Below, one piece after another: positions 8,647-17,417 of a stretch of DNA of 64,000 nt. Every line of letters begins with the position of its first letter. Within the stretch, counting starts at the first letter, position 1. The stretch is from Paracoccaceae bacterium (GTDB lineage Bacteria > Pseudomonadota > Alphaproteobacteria > Rhodobacterales > Rhodobacteraceae): assembly GCA_024742405.1 (NCBI GenBank), contig JANSYP010000005.1:186001-250000 (forward strand), in the 5' to 3' direction. The position numbers were made by a program, and so were the translations under genes. The notes under the pieces were generated by a model. It was not told where the DNA came from and ran no database searches. It worked only from the letters and a program-made list of their open reading frames with translations.

Positions 8647-9829
8647 GGGAGGCAAGCGAGGCCGCGGCCCGGTCGAGCCGCAGGGCGGCCTCATCGATCT
8701 CGTCCTCTCTGACCGTCAGCGGCGGCAGCAGCCGCACGACATTGTCGGCCGCCGGCACCGTCAGGAGCTCCGCGCCATAGCCCGCCTTGACCACGTCCAC
8801 ATTGGGCGCGCGGCAGACGAGCCCCAGCATCAGGCCCGATCCGCGGACGCTCTCGAAGATATCCGGGTGCGCGGCGACGAGCCCTTCGAGCTTCTGGCGC
8901 AGGCGCCCGGCCTTTCGGCTGACGGCATCTAGGAAGGCAGGCTCACCCACATGGCGCAGCACTTCCAGCCCAACCGCGCAGGCCAGCGGGTTGCCGCCAT
9001 AGGTCGAGCCATGGGTGCCCGCGCCCATCCCGTCCGCGGCGACCTCGGTGGCCAGCACGGCGCCAAGGGGAAAGCCGCCGCCGATGCCCTTGGCCACCAT
9101 CATGATGTCGGGGGTCACGCCCGCCCATTCATGGGCGAAAAGCTTGCCGGTCCGACCGATGCCGCATTGCACCTCGTCGAGGATCATCAGCGCGCCGGTG
9201 CTGTCGCAGAGATCGCGCAGACCCTTCAGGCAGGCGTCGGGAAGCGGGCGGATGCCGCCCTCGCCCTGCACCGGCTCCACGATCACCCCGGCGATCCGCT
9301 CCTCGCCCGGGCCCGTCAGCGCCGCCTGCAGCGCCTCATGATCGCCCCAGGGCAAATGGGTGAAGCCCGGCAGCAGCGGCCCGAACCCGTGGGTCATCTT
9401 TTCCGAGCCGGCGGCGGCGATGCCCGCGGCAGAGCGGCCATGGAAACTGCCCTCGAAGGCGAGGATTTCGGTGCGCTCGGGTTGGTCCGCCTCGAACCAG
9501 TGCTTGCGCGCCATCTTGACGGCCAGCTCGCAAGCCTCGGTGCCGGAATTGGTGAAAAACGCGGTGTCGGCGAAGGTCAGATCCACCAGCCGCTCCGCCA
9601 GCGCCTCCTGTGCGGGAATAGTATAGAGGTTGCTGACATGCCAGAGCTGCGCGGCCTGATCGCTCAGCACGCGCACCAGATCGGGATGGGCATGGCCCAG
9701 CGCATTGACCGCGATCCCGGCCCCGAAGTCGAGAAAGCGTCGCCCGTCGGCCTCCACCAGCCAGGCCCCTTCGCCCGAGACGAAGCTCAGGGGCGCACGG
9801 TTGTAGGTCGGCAGAACGGCGGGGATCAT
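8636..9829 (-). CDS. argD: acetylornithine/succinyldiaminopimelate aminotransferase
   Basis: A 397-residue class III PLP aminotransferase. The motifs TNSGTEACELAVKMARK, LDEVQCGIGRTGKLFAHEW and MMVAKGIGGGFPLGAVL, with the PLP-binding lysine in VAKG, are all present. It converts N-acetylglutamate semialdehyde to acetylornithine. The ATG at 9829 has an AGAGGA ribosome site. The 5' region contains an arginine-rich 13-codon peptide with its own ribosome site and then a hairpin. Together these suggest attenuation of argD-GNAT-argF by arginine supply. Confidence 0.95.
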   Translation of the reverse strand: MIPAVLPTYNRAPLSFVSGEGAWLVEADGRRFLDFGAGIAVNALGHAHPDLVRVLSDQAAQLWHVSNLYTIPAQEALAERLVDLTFADTAFFTNSGTEACELAVKMARKHWFEADQPERTEILAFEGSFHGRSAAGIAAAGSEKMTHGFGPLLPGFTHLPWGDHEALQAALTGPGEERIAGVIVEPVQGEGGIRPLPDACLKGLRDLCDSTGALMILDEVQCGIGRTGKLFAHEWAGVTPDIMMVAKGIGGGFPLGAVLATEVAADGMGAGTHGSTYGGNPLACAVGLEVLRHVGEPAFLDAVSRKAGRLRQKLEGLVAAHPDIFESVRGSGLMLGLVCRAPNVDVVKAGYGAELLTVPAADNVVRLLPPLTVREDEIDEAALRLDRAAASLASHAA

Positions 9830-9907
9830 GGTCTGTCCTCTCGCAAGAAAGCCCGTTGGTGGCGCGAAGGCCGGGCGGTGTCAACATCGGTGGAAACGGC
9901 AAAGGGG

Positions 9908-9923
9908 CGCCCCGGACGGGGCG
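9908..9923 (-). promoter_or_regulatory. putative attenuator hairpin of the arg operon
   Basis: On the minus strand, CGCCCC, loop GTCC, GGGGCG forms a 6-bp GC stem. It begins 6 nt after the stop of the arginine-rich leader peptide, is followed by CCCC-TTT and lies about 80 nt before argD. The T-tract is short, so Rho-dependent or translational control is also possible. Confidence 0.45.
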
Positions 9924-9929
9924 GGTCGA

Positions 9930-9971
9930 TCAGTACGCGCGGCGGCGTCGGAAGGATCGTGTCAGTGCCAT
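9930..9971 (-). CDS. arginine-rich leader peptide (MALTRSFRRRRAY)
   Basis: A 13-codon open frame. ATG at 9971 reads MALTRSFRRRRAY and ends in TGA. Five of 13 residues are Arg, four of them consecutive (CGA CGC CGC CGC), with another CGA three codons before. A GAGG ribosome site lies 7 nt upstream. It is on the same strand as argD, 100 bp before the argD start. This is the classic architecture of a ribosome-stalling leader peptide: a run of codons for the pathway's end product next to a hairpin. It is too short for usual gene calling. The function is inferred from sequence and position only. Confidence 0.6.
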   Translation of the reverse strand: MALTRSFRRRRAY

Positions 9972-10094
9972 GGCAGAGCCTCTAGCGCCGTCCGGAGTGC
10001 GGCGCAACCCCCACGCGCATCCGCAGGCGCAGCCTGCACGGCCCAACGGGATGGAGCCCCTGGAAGGGGCGGAAGAAGGGCGGGAGCGCCCCCT

Positions 10095-12578
10095 TTACCT
10101 CTTGCGCGTCTTGGCCCGCACCGTGGGATCGGCCGCGGTCGGGTCCTCGGGCCAGGGATGCCTGGGATAGCGCCCGCGCATATCCTTGCGCACCTCGCCG
10201 TAGCCCCCCGTCCAGAAACCCGGCAGGTCCGTCGTCACCGCGATCGGCCGCCCCGCCGGCGAAAGCAGCACCAGCCGCAGGGCCGCGCCGCCCACCCGGG
10301 GATGCCGGGTCTCGCCGAAAAGCTCCTGCAGGCGGAGCGCAACCTCCGGCACCTCGCCGCCATAGTCGATGGCGAGCTTGCGCCCCAGCGGCGTCACGTA
10401 ATGGGGCGGCGCGCGCCGGTCGAGGGTCTGGCTCTGCGCCCAGTCCAGCGACCGCGACAGCGCCGCGCCGGCATCGACAGTGCCGAGATCGGCAGCGTTT
10501 CGGACCTTGGTCAGATGGGGCAAGAGCCAGGCCTCTGCCGCCTCCAGCAGCGCCGCCTCATCTGGATCGGGCAGGCTGGCCCCATCACTCGCCCCGTCAT
10601 TGGGCCCGTCAGCGCGGGCCACGGCCAGCCGCGCCCGCAACAGACCCAGCGACTTCTGTCCACCCAATGCGGCGAGCCCCAGATCGCGCACCCCGTCGAG
10701 CGCTGCCGCCGCCACGGCCTCGGGGTCGACATCGCGCCAATGCGCGTCGCGCAGGACCAGAGCGCCCAGCCGTTCCTGCCGCCGGGCCAGCACCTTGCGG
10801 TCCCGCCGCGACCACATGCAGAGCTCGGTCCAGGCGATCCGGTCGCCGGCCACAGTGCGCAGCTCGGCCTCACTGATCTCCACCGCCTGACGGATGCGGG
10901 CCTCGCGCCCGGCCCCGTCGAGGTCGGTCGCCACGATGAGCCGCGCGCCAGCCAGCGGGTCGGCGGCGTCCATCGCGGCACCCCGCCCGCCCGAGAGCAG
11001 CCAGCGCGGATCGTCGCTGGGCCGGCGCAGCCCGATCCGGTCGGGATAGGCGAGCGCGGCCATTTCGCCGGGTGCCATGGGCGGGCTTTCGTCCCGCAGC
11101 CGCTTGGCGAGGCGCCGGGCATCAGAGGCGATACGGCTCAGAGCGGGGCGGGCGGGCGGCGGCGCGCCGCCGGGATCGCGCAGGGCGGCGAGGCGCAGAG
11201 CAAGATCCACACCCACCCCGCGCAGCGGATCGCGGTCGGCCAGAAGTGCGGCCAGCGGCGCGGCCTGCCGCCCGGCGACGAGCGCCATATGGGCCAGCCG
11301 CGGGTGCAGCGGCAGGCGGGCGAGGGCGGCGCCATGGGCCGTGATCAACCCGGCCCCATCCAATGCCCCAAGGTCGGCCAGCAGCGCCTGGGCCTCGCCC
11401 AGCGCGCCCTCGGGCGGCGGGGTGAGAAAGGCCAGCGCGTCCGGCGCCGCCCCCCATTGCGCCAGCTCCAGCGCGAGCCCGGTCAGATCGGCGCGCGCGA
11501 TCTCGGGCGGCGGGAAGGGCGCGAGCCCGCCTTCCTCGCCCTTGGTCCACATCCGAAGACACGTTCCCGGCGCAACGCGGCCCGCCCGGCCCCGGCGCTG
11601 ATCGGCCTCGGCGCGGGTCACACGCTCGGTTACCAGCCGGGACATCCCCGTGCCAGGATCGAAGCGCGCGCGGCGCGCCAGGCCGGCATCGACCACCACG
11701 CGCACGTCCTCGATCGTCAGCGAGGTCTCGGCGATGGCGGTCGCGAGCACGATCTTGCGGTGCTCTGGGTCGGGCGCGACCGCGGCGCGCTGCGCCTTGA
11801 GGTCGAGCGCACCATAGAGCGGACGCAGCACACAGACCGGCGGCAGGCGGGGGGCGAGCGCGGCGGCCACGCGCCGGATCTCTCCTTCTCCCGGCAGAAA
11901 GACCAGCATGCCGCCTGTCGTCTCGGCCAGCGCCGCGAGGACCTGGGCGGCGACATCGGCCTCCAGCCGAGCCTCCTTTCGGCGGGGACGGTCCAGCCAG
12001 CGGGTTTCCACCGGATAGCTCCGGCCCGCGCTGGTCACTACGGGCGCCGCGTCCAGCAACGCGGCGACGGGCTCGGCGTCGAGCGTGGCCGACATCACCA
12101 GCAGGGCAAGATCCTCGCGCAGCCCCTGCCGGGCGTCCCAGGTGAGCGCCAGCCCGAGATCGCCCTGGAGCGAGCGTTCGTGGAATTCGTCGAAGATCAC
12201 CGTGCCGACGCCCGGCAAGTCGGGATCCGATTGCAGCATGCGGGTCAGGACACCTTCGGTCACGACCTCGATACGGGTGTCGGGGCCGACCTTGCTCTCA
12301 CCGCGGATGCGGAAACCCACGGTTTGCCCCACCCGTTCGCCCAGCGTCTCGGCCATGCGCGCGGCGGCGGCCCGCGCGGCAAGGCGGCGCGGCTCCAGCA
12401 TGACGATGCGGCCCGGGAAGCGCCCCGATTGCAGCAGTGCGAGCGGCACGCGGGTCGTCTTGCCCGCCCCCGGCGGCGCCTGGAGCACGGCGCGGCCAGC
12501 ACGGCCCAACGCCTCCAGAAGCTCCGGCAAAGCGTCTTCGATCGGCAGGCGGGGTGTGGCGGGGGCGGGGGCGGACAC
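10095..12578 (-). CDS. hrpB: ATP-dependent helicase HrpB (DEAH/DExH box)
   Basis: An 827-residue helicase. Walker A QAPPGAGKTT is near the N-terminus, followed by the DEFH box (VIFDEFHERSLQ), the SAT motif (VMSATLD) and the C-terminal half TAIAETSLTIEDVRVVVDAG and QRRGRAGR. A GTG at 12578, 2 nt after the upstream stop, is the likely start. A longer in-frame version from 12839 would add 87 Arg-rich residues lying inside the DUF3108 gene and lacking any family match. HrpB is a widespread non-essential helicase of unclear role. It appears co-transcribed with the DUF3108 gene. Confidence 0.93.
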   Translation of the reverse strand: MSAPAPATPRLPIEDALPELLEALGRAGRAVLQAPPGAGKTTRVPLALLQSGRFPGRIVMLEPRRLAARAAAARMAETLGERVGQTVGFRIRGESKVGPDTRIEVVTEGVLTRMLQSDPDLPGVGTVIFDEFHERSLQGDLGLALTWDARQGLREDLALLVMSATLDAEPVAALLDAAPVVTSAGRSYPVETRWLDRPRRKEARLEADVAAQVLAALAETTGGMLVFLPGEGEIRRVAAALAPRLPPVCVLRPLYGALDLKAQRAAVAPDPEHRKIVLATAIAETSLTIEDVRVVVDAGLARRARFDPGTGMSRLVTERVTRAEADQRRGRAGRVAPGTCLRMWTKGEEGGLAPFPPPEIARADLTGLALELAQWGAAPDALAFLTPPPEGALGEAQALLADLGALDGAGLITAHGAALARLPLHPRLAHMALVAGRQAAPLAALLADRDPLRGVGVDLALRLAALRDPGGAPPPARPALSRIASDARRLAKRLRDESPPMAPGEMAALAYPDRIGLRRPSDDPRWLLSGGRGAAMDAADPLAGARLIVATDLDGAGREARIRQAVEISEAELRTVAGDRIAWTELCMWSRRDRKVLARRQERLGALVLRDAHWRDVDPEAVAAAALDGVRDLGLAALGGQKSLGLLRARLAVARADGPNDGASDGASLPDPDEAALLEAAEAWLLPHLTKVRNAADLGTVDAGAALSRSLDWAQSQTLDRRAPPHYVTPLGRKLAIDYGGEVPEVALRLQELFGETRHPRVGGAALRLVLLSPAGRPIAVTTDLPGFWTGGYGEVRKDMRGRYPRHPWPEDPTAADPTVRAKTRKR

Positions 12579-12580
12579 GC

Positions 12581-13288
12581 TCAGCGGCGGCGCATCCGCA
12601 TGGCGCCGAAGGTCGTGGGTATGCGGACCTCGGTCACGCGAAAATTCCCGCCGCCTAAGGGCGAGTAGGTGACCGTGAAGGGCCAAAACGGTTTCTCGGC
12701 CAGTTCCTCGGGCTTGAAACCCTGAAGCCGGCGGTATTCGCCCTCGCAGATCAGCGTGCCGTCGCGGCCCTGGCGCAAGCCAACATACTTGATCTCGGCG
12801 CGGCGGCGCCCGTCGAAAAGATCGATATCGAGCTGGCACATGAGATCGCGGGGCCGGTCGCGCAGCATAGCGTAAGCGGTGGTGGTCGGATCGAGCGTGC
12901 CGCCCTGGGCCGCGGGGTTGGCGACGTAGTCGGGCAGCGTGCGCGGCGGGTTGCGCGTCACCGACGGCACACCGCCGCGATACCGAAAGCTCATATCGCG
13001 TGACTTGCCGCGTTCGGTGCCGACCTGGCGGTAGCTGGCGGGGCGGTAGCTGTTGCCGCGCACCCGGCCCTGCGCCACGGTGTCGAGCGTCACATCGAGC
13101 ACGACCCCGGCCAGTCCCGATGCGCGCGCCGAGCCGCGTGCGGTGTAGCGTCCGCCGCTCTCCTCGCCGCTATAGGCCAGGATGCCCGCGCGCACGCCGG
13201 CGAGCGAGACGTTGAAGCTGCCTTCTTCGGCCGCGGCGGGCACGGCGAGAAGACAAGCAAACGGGAGGCAACGCAGAAAGCCGATCAC
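12581..13288 (-). CDS. DUF3108 domain secreted protein
   Basis: About 235 residues from a GTG at 13288. The start MIGFLRCLPFACLLAVPAAAEE gives a proper signal peptide. Upstream in-frame ATGs would overlap the divergent meaB gene and add a long non-homologous stretch. The mature part (GSFNVSLAGVRAGILAYSGEESGGRYTARG... to the C-terminal TEVRIPTTFG) matches the DUF3108 beta-rich pattern seen in alphaproteobacterial periplasmic proteins. The function is unknown. It is directly upstream of hrpB. Confidence 0.8.
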   Translation of the reverse strand: MIGFLRCLPFACLLAVPAAAEEGSFNVSLAGVRAGILAYSGEESGGRYTARGSARASGLAGVVLDVTLDTVAQGRVRGNSYRPASYRQVGTERGKSRDMSFRYRGGVPSVTRNPPRTLPDYVANPAAQGGTLDPTTTAYAMLRDRPRDLMCQLDIDLFDGRRRAEIKYVGLRQGRDGTLICEGEYRRLQGFKPEELAEKPFWPFTVTYSPLGGGNFRVTEVRIPTTFGAMRMRRR

Positions 13289-13385
13289 GTGAGACGGGTC
13301 CGGTGGCTGGACAACACTGGGGCGCACAAGGCAAGAAACCGACCACGGCGTCAACCCGCGGCGCAGCAAGAGGTCGAGATCCCCG

Positions 13386-14453
13386 ATGAGCGCTGTTGAT
13401 CCTCCCCCTACCGGCCCGTCCGATGCGCGCCCGGCCGTCCCCGATCCGTTGGCCGCCGAAGTTCTCGCGGGCAACCGCCGGGCCATCGCGCGCGCGATCA
13501 CGCTGATCGAAAGCAGGCGGGCGGATCATCGGGAGCGGGCGGCAGCGTTACTCGAACAGGTGCGCAAGGCCGGACGGCAGGCGCTGCGCATCGGGCTCTC
13601 CGGTACGCCGGGGGTGGGCAAATCGACCTTCATCGAGACGTTCGGGCTGATGCTGACGGGCAAGGGGCTGAAGGTTGCCGTGCTGGCAGTCGATCCGTCC
13701 TCGGCGCGTTCGGGCGGATCGATCCTGGGCGACAAGACCCGGATGGAACGGCTGTCGCGGGATCCCAACGCGTTCATCCGCCCCTCGCCCAGCCAGACCC
13801 AGTTGGGCGGAGTGGCGCGGCGCACCCGCGAGGCGGTGAGCCTCTGCGAGGCCGCGGGCTTCGACGTGGTGCTGATCGAAACCGTCGGCGTCGGCCAGTC
13901 CGAGACCATGGTCGCCGACATGACGGACCTGTTCCTGCTTCTGATGGCGCCGGCGGGGGGCGACGAACTGCAGGGCGTCAAGCGCGGGATCATGGAAATC
14001 GCGGACATCATTCTGGTCAACAAGGCCGATGGCGATCTGAAACCCGCGGCGACACGGACCTGCGCGGACTATGCGGGCGCGCTGCGGCTGTTGCGCAAGC
14101 GGCCGCAGGATCCCGACGGGTTTCCAAAGGCGATGATGGTGTCGGCGGTTGAGGCCACGGGACTGGAGACCGCCTGGGACGAGATGCAGACACTGGCGGC
14201 CTGGCGGCGTGACACCGGGGTCTTCGAGGCGCGCCGGGCCGATCAGGCGCGGCACTGGTTCGAGGAAGAGGTGCGCCAGGGGCTGCTGGCACGGCTGACC
14301 GGCGATGCGGCCGCACGCGCGGAGCTTGAGCGTCTGGGGCGGGACGTGGCGCAGGGCCACGCGGCCCCGTCGGCGGCGGCGCGCGACATGCTCGAATGGC
14401 TCGGCACGGACCGTCCGGCACCGCCCGAGGAACTGCCCGAGGCGGGCGAATAG
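13386..14453 (+). CDS. meaB: methylmalonyl-CoA mutase-associated GTPase MeaB (ArgK family)
   Basis: A 355-residue G3E P-loop GTPase. Walker A GTPGVGKS is at residues 73-80. The Mg/switch region contains AVDPSSARSGGSILGDKTRM, and ETVGVGQSET and the NKADGD guanine-specificity motif follow. MeaB protects and reloads the B12 enzyme methylmalonyl-CoA mutase. The mutase gene is not in this window, unlike many genomes where they are adjacent. The gene is divergent from the DUF3108 gene, about 97 bp apart. Confidence 0.93.
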   Translation: MSAVDPPPTGPSDARPAVPDPLAAEVLAGNRRAIARAITLIESRRADHRERAAALLEQVRKAGRQALRIGLSGTPGVGKSTFIETFGLMLTGKGLKVAVLAVDPSSARSGGSILGDKTRMERLSRDPNAFIRPSPSQTQLGGVARRTREAVSLCEAAGFDVVLIETVGVGQSETMVADMTDLFLLLMAPAGGDELQGVKRGIMEIADIILVNKADGDLKPAATRTCADYAGALRLLRKRPQDPDGFPKAMMVSAVEATGLETAWDEMQTLAAWRRDTGVFEARRADQARHWFEEEVRQGLLARLTGDAAARAELERLGRDVAQGHAAPSAAARDMLEWLGTDRPAPPEELPEAGE

Positions 14454-14587
14454 GGCCTTGACGTTCGGCGCGCGCGCGCATATCGGAACGCTCTCGAATA
14501 TCGGGCGTCGCATTGGCGGCGCCTTTGCCGTTTAACACAAGGCCGCAGCGCGCACGCGCGCAGCCATCCAACCCGAGGACTGATCCA

Positions 14588-14872
14588 ATGTCGCGCCGCT
14601 GCGAATTGACCGGAAAAGGCCCCATGGTCGGCAACAATGTCAGCCATGCCAACAACAAGACCAAGCGCCGTTTTCTGCCGAACCTGAACACGGTGACGCT
14701 GATGTCCGACGCGCTTGGCCGCAGCTTCAAGCTGAAGATCTCGGCCGCTGCCCTGCGCACGATCGACCACCGCGGTGGGCTGGACGCGTTTCTGGCCAAG
14801 GCCAAAGATGCCGATCTGTCGCCCAACGCGCTGCAGATCAAGAAAGACATCGCCAAGGCCGCCACGGCCTAA
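14588..14872 (+). CDS. rpmB: 50S ribosomal protein L28
   Basis: A 94-residue basic protein with the L28 signature [33 protein letters not shown] at the N-terminus, full length for the alphaproteobacterial form. The ATG at 14588 is chosen over upstream in-frame ATGs because it gives the canonical SRRCELTGK start. Monocistronic, with a good terminator 55 bp downstream. Confidence 0.98.
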   Translation: MSRRCELTGKGPMVGNNVSHANNKTKRRFLPNLNTVTLMSDALGRSFKLKISAAALRTIDHRGGLDAFLAKAKDADLSPNALQIKKDIAKAATA

Positions 14873-14927
14873 ACCGTCCCAAAGCCCCCTCGCGCGGCCG
14901 GCCGGGCACGCGAGCGCACAATTTTTT

Positions 14928-14957
14928 ACGCCGTCCGGGTCCCCGCGACGGCGTTTT
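14928..14957 (+). terminator. intrinsic terminator after rpmB
   Basis: A perfect 8-bp stem (ACGCCGTC / GACGGCGT) with an 11-nt loop is followed by TTT. It lies 55 bp after rpmB and before purU. A second, shorter inverted repeat (CTCGCG / CGCGAG, 14889-14914) with a downstream T6 precedes it. Confidence 0.7.
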
Positions 14958-14982
14958 GCGTTTCTCCCCTTGCGCAGGCGCA

Positions 14983-15001
14983 CGCGCTGTCCCACAGCGC
15001 G
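14983..15001 (+). other. hairpin in the purU 5' region
   Basis: CGCGCTGT, loop CCC, ACAGCGCG forms a perfect 8-bp stem followed by AAAAA. It ends 24 nt before the purU start codon. There is no T-run, so it is not a terminator; it could affect purU translation or be incidental in GC-rich DNA. Confidence 0.3.
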
Positions 15002-15025
15002 AAAAACCCCGCAGAGAGAGTCGCG

Positions 15026-15910
15026 ATGTCCACGTTTGTTCTTACCGTCCAGTGCCCTACCCGCATCGGCATCGTTGCCGCCATTTCCGGCTTTCTCGCC
15101 GAGCAGGGCTGCAACATCACCGACAGCGCCCAGTTCGACGACAACGATGCCGGGCAGTTCTTCATGCGCGTGCGGCTGGAGAGCGAACAGGGGCTGGACC
15201 GCGATGCGCTCCAGTCGCGCTTCGCACCGGTTGCCGAGGCCTTCTCGATGACCGCGCGCTTCCATGACGAGGCCGAACGGATGCGCGTGCTGCTGATGGT
15301 GTCGCGCTTCGGACACTGCCTGAACGACCTGCTCTATCGCTGGCGGATCGGCGCGCTGCCCATCGATATCGTGGGCGTGGTGTCCAACCACATGACCTAT
15401 CAGAAGGTCGTCGTGAACCACGACATCCCGTTCCACTACATCAAGGTCACCAAGGAGAACAAAGCTCAGGCCGAGGCGCAGCAGATGGCGATCATCGAGG
15501 ACGCGGGCGTCGATCTGGTGGTGCTGGCCCGCTACATGCAGGTGCTGTCGGACCCGATGTGCCAGACGATGTCGGGGCGGATCATCAATATCCACCACTC
15601 GTTTCTGCCCTCCTTCAAGGGCGCCAACCCCTATAAGCAGGCCTATGAACGCGGCGTGAAGCTGATCGGGGCGACGGCGCACTACGTGACCGCCGATCTC
15701 GACGAGGGCCCGATCATCGAGCAGGACATTACCCGTGTGACCCACGCCCAGAGCCCGTCCGACTATGTCAGCCTCGGCCGCGATGTCGAAAGCTCGGTCC
15801 TGTCCCGCGCGGTCCATGCCCACATCCATCACCGCGTGTTCCTGAACGGGGCGCGCACAGTCGTCTTTCCGGCAAGCCCAGGCAGCTTTGCCTCCGAACG
15901 GATGGGCTGA
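15026..15910 (+). CDS. purU: formyltetrahydrofolate deformylase
   Basis: A 294-residue enzyme that hydrolyses 10-formyl-THF to formate and THF. Residues 1-85 form an ACT domain (TVQCPTRIGIVAAISGFLAEQGCNITDS). The rest is a formyltransferase fold with the catalytic block INIHHSFLPSFKGANPY and HYVTADLDEGPIIEQD. It balances C1-folate pools, which fits a genome with serine-cycle and methyl-group demethylation genes elsewhere in this window, though there is no physical link. It has its own 5' region after the rpmB terminator. Confidence 0.95.
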   Translation: MSTFVLTVQCPTRIGIVAAISGFLAEQGCNITDSAQFDDNDAGQFFMRVRLESEQGLDRDALQSRFAPVAEAFSMTARFHDEAERMRVLLMVSRFGHCLNDLLYRWRIGALPIDIVGVVSNHMTYQKVVVNHDIPFHYIKVTKENKAQAEAQQMAIIEDAGVDLVVLARYMQVLSDPMCQTMSGRIINIHHSFLPSFKGANPYKQAYERGVKLIGATAHYVTADLDEGPIIEQDITRVTHAQSPSDYVSLGRDVESSVLSRAVHAHIHHRVFLNGARTVVFPASPGSFASERMG

Positions 15911-15995
15911 CCGGCCCGAAGCGCTTCCCGGCGCAATTGCGGCATGGAACCGAACCGCCTAGGAGTCGTTCATCTCCAAAGCGTGAGGTACGCCC

Positions 15996-16973
15996 ATGAG
16001 TTCCGGATTGCTGGCACTGCTCGACGATGTAGCGGCCATTGCCAAGGTCGCCGCGGCCTCGGCCGACGATATCGGCGCGCTCGCGACCAAGGCGGGCGTG
16101 AAGTCTGCAGGCCTGGTCGTCGACGATGCGGCGGTGACACCGAAATACGTGGTGGGCTTCAGCGCCGACCGCGAATTGCCGATCGTGGCAAAGATCGCCC
16201 GCGGCTCGCTCTTCAACAAGCTCATCATCCTGCTACCTGGCGCGTTGATCCTGAGCCTCGTCGCGCCCTGGGCGATCACCCCGATCCTCATGCTGGGCGG
16301 ATTGTTTCTATGCTTTGAGGGGGCCGAAAAGGTCTCTGAATGGATCTGGCCACACGCCCATGAAACAGGCCATGGCGCCGGGGAACCGGCGGAGGACGGG
16401 CCTCACATCGCGCAGGCGGGAACCGCGCTCGAGGATCGCAGGGTGGCCAGTGCTATCAAGACCGATTTCATCCTCTCGGCCGAGATCATGGCGATTGCGC
16501 TGTCCGCGGTGCCCGATGCGCCGTTCTGGCAGCAGGGGGTGGTTTTGGCCCTTGTGGGCACCGGAATCACGGCGCTCGTCTACGGGGCGGTCGCCCTGAT
16601 CGTGAAGGCCGATGACGCCGGGCTGGTGATGGCAAAGAAGGGGCGGTTCGGGATCACCCGCGCGGTCGGGCGCGTCGTCGTCAAGGCGATGCCGGGGTTT
16701 CTCACGGCGCTCAAGATCGTCGGCACTGTGGCGATGTTGCTGGTGGGCGCGGGCATCCTGCTGCACGGGCTTGAGGTGCTCGGCCTGCCGGGACCGGCGC
16801 ACGCGGTTCACGGCTTGGCGGGGCTCGTGTCCCATGGCGGGCTCTGGGGATGGATCACCGAAAGCGGGCTCGCGATACTCGTCGGCGCGGCGGTGGGCAT
16901 GGCGCTGATCCCGCTGGTCGAAAAGGCGATCGTCCCGCTGATCGACCGCGTCCGCACGCTTCGTGCGGGGTGA
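15996..16973 (+). CDS. DUF808 family membrane protein (YedI-like)
   Basis: A 325-residue inner-membrane protein that opens SSGLLALLDDVAAIAKVAAASADDIGALATKAGVKSAGLVVDDAAVTP, the hallmark of DUF808/YedI. Several predicted membrane segments follow (around residues 70-110, 175-205, 235-265 and 285-310). It also contains the conserved FEGAEKVSEW block. The function is unknown. It is the first of three plus-strand genes ending with the copper chaperone, but its 58-bp gap leaves co-transcription uncertain. Confidence 0.88.
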   Translation: MSSGLLALLDDVAAIAKVAAASADDIGALATKAGVKSAGLVVDDAAVTPKYVVGFSADRELPIVAKIARGSLFNKLIILLPGALILSLVAPWAITPILMLGGLFLCFEGAEKVSEWIWPHAHETGHGAGEPAEDGPHIAQAGTALEDRRVASAIKTDFILSAEIMAIALSAVPDAPFWQQGVVLALVGTGITALVYGAVALIVKADDAGLVMAKKGRFGITRAVGRVVVKAMPGFLTALKIVGTVAMLLVGAGILLHGLEVLGLPGPAHAVHGLAGLVSHGGLWGWITESGLAILVGAAVGMALIPLVEKAIVPLIDRVRTLRAG

Positions 16974-17031
16974 GGCTCGGACGGTGGGCTATCGGTTTTT
17001 CTTCCCGCTGCGGGTCCGCTAGATTCGCCAC

Positions 17032-17376
17032 ATGACGTCCTTGCGGATCCCCCTTCGGATGCTTGTCTGCCTTGCGCTGGTGCTCGGCAGCATCGGCACT
17101 GGCCATGCACGCGGCCACGCACCGACCGCCGGCCTGGTCACGCTCTGCATAAATGGCGAAACGGTTGCCGCCGCGGTCGATGCCAACGGCCGGCCAGTGA
17201 CGGCGACTCCGCTCTGCCCGGATTGTATCGGCATGGGCCTGGCCGCTGCGCTCTTGTCGGACTCGCCCGCCCCGAAACCGCGGCCCACACTGGAGCTGCC
17301 CGCGGTCCGGAGCGTTGACCCGGCGCCCCATCCGGCCCCGCCGCCCCCTGCCCGTGCGCCGCCTCGCAGAACGTGA
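17032..17376 (+). CDS. small secreted CPDC-motif protein, DUF2946-like
   Basis: A 114-residue protein with a signal peptide (LRMLVCLALVLGSIGTGHARG). A short core contains LCINGETVAAAVDANGRPVTATPLCPDC, and the tail is Pro/Ala-rich. The two Cys clusters (LC, CPDC) and the gene's position 41 bp before a PCu(A)C chaperone suggest a periplasmic metal-related role like DUF2946 proteins. The resemblance is short, so this is a weak family call. Probably co-transcribed with the chaperone gene. Confidence 0.6.
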   Translation: MTSLRIPLRMLVCLALVLGSIGTGHARGHAPTAGLVTLCINGETVAAAVDANGRPVTATPLCPDCIGMGLAAALLSDSPAPKPRPTLELPAVRSVDPAPHPAPPPPARAPPRRT

Positions 17377-17417
17377 TCCCATTGCACCCGATCGTTTTCT
17401 GACAGGAGATCCGTTTC

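Noticed and set aside
9828-12668. A 946-codon plus-strand open frame antisense to hrpB
   Set aside because: It is Arg/Gln/Gly/His-rich with no recognisable domain, and the opposite strand encodes an intact HrpB with all helicase motifs.
12579-12839. A longer HrpB with 87 extra N-terminal residues
   Set aside because: The extension overlaps the DUF3108 gene, is Arg-rich and has no counterpart in the family; the GTG at 12578 follows that gene's stop and fits the usual length.
13289-13501. Extended N-terminus for the DUF3108 protein
   Set aside because: It would overlap the divergent meaB gene and bury the signal peptide that begins at 13288.
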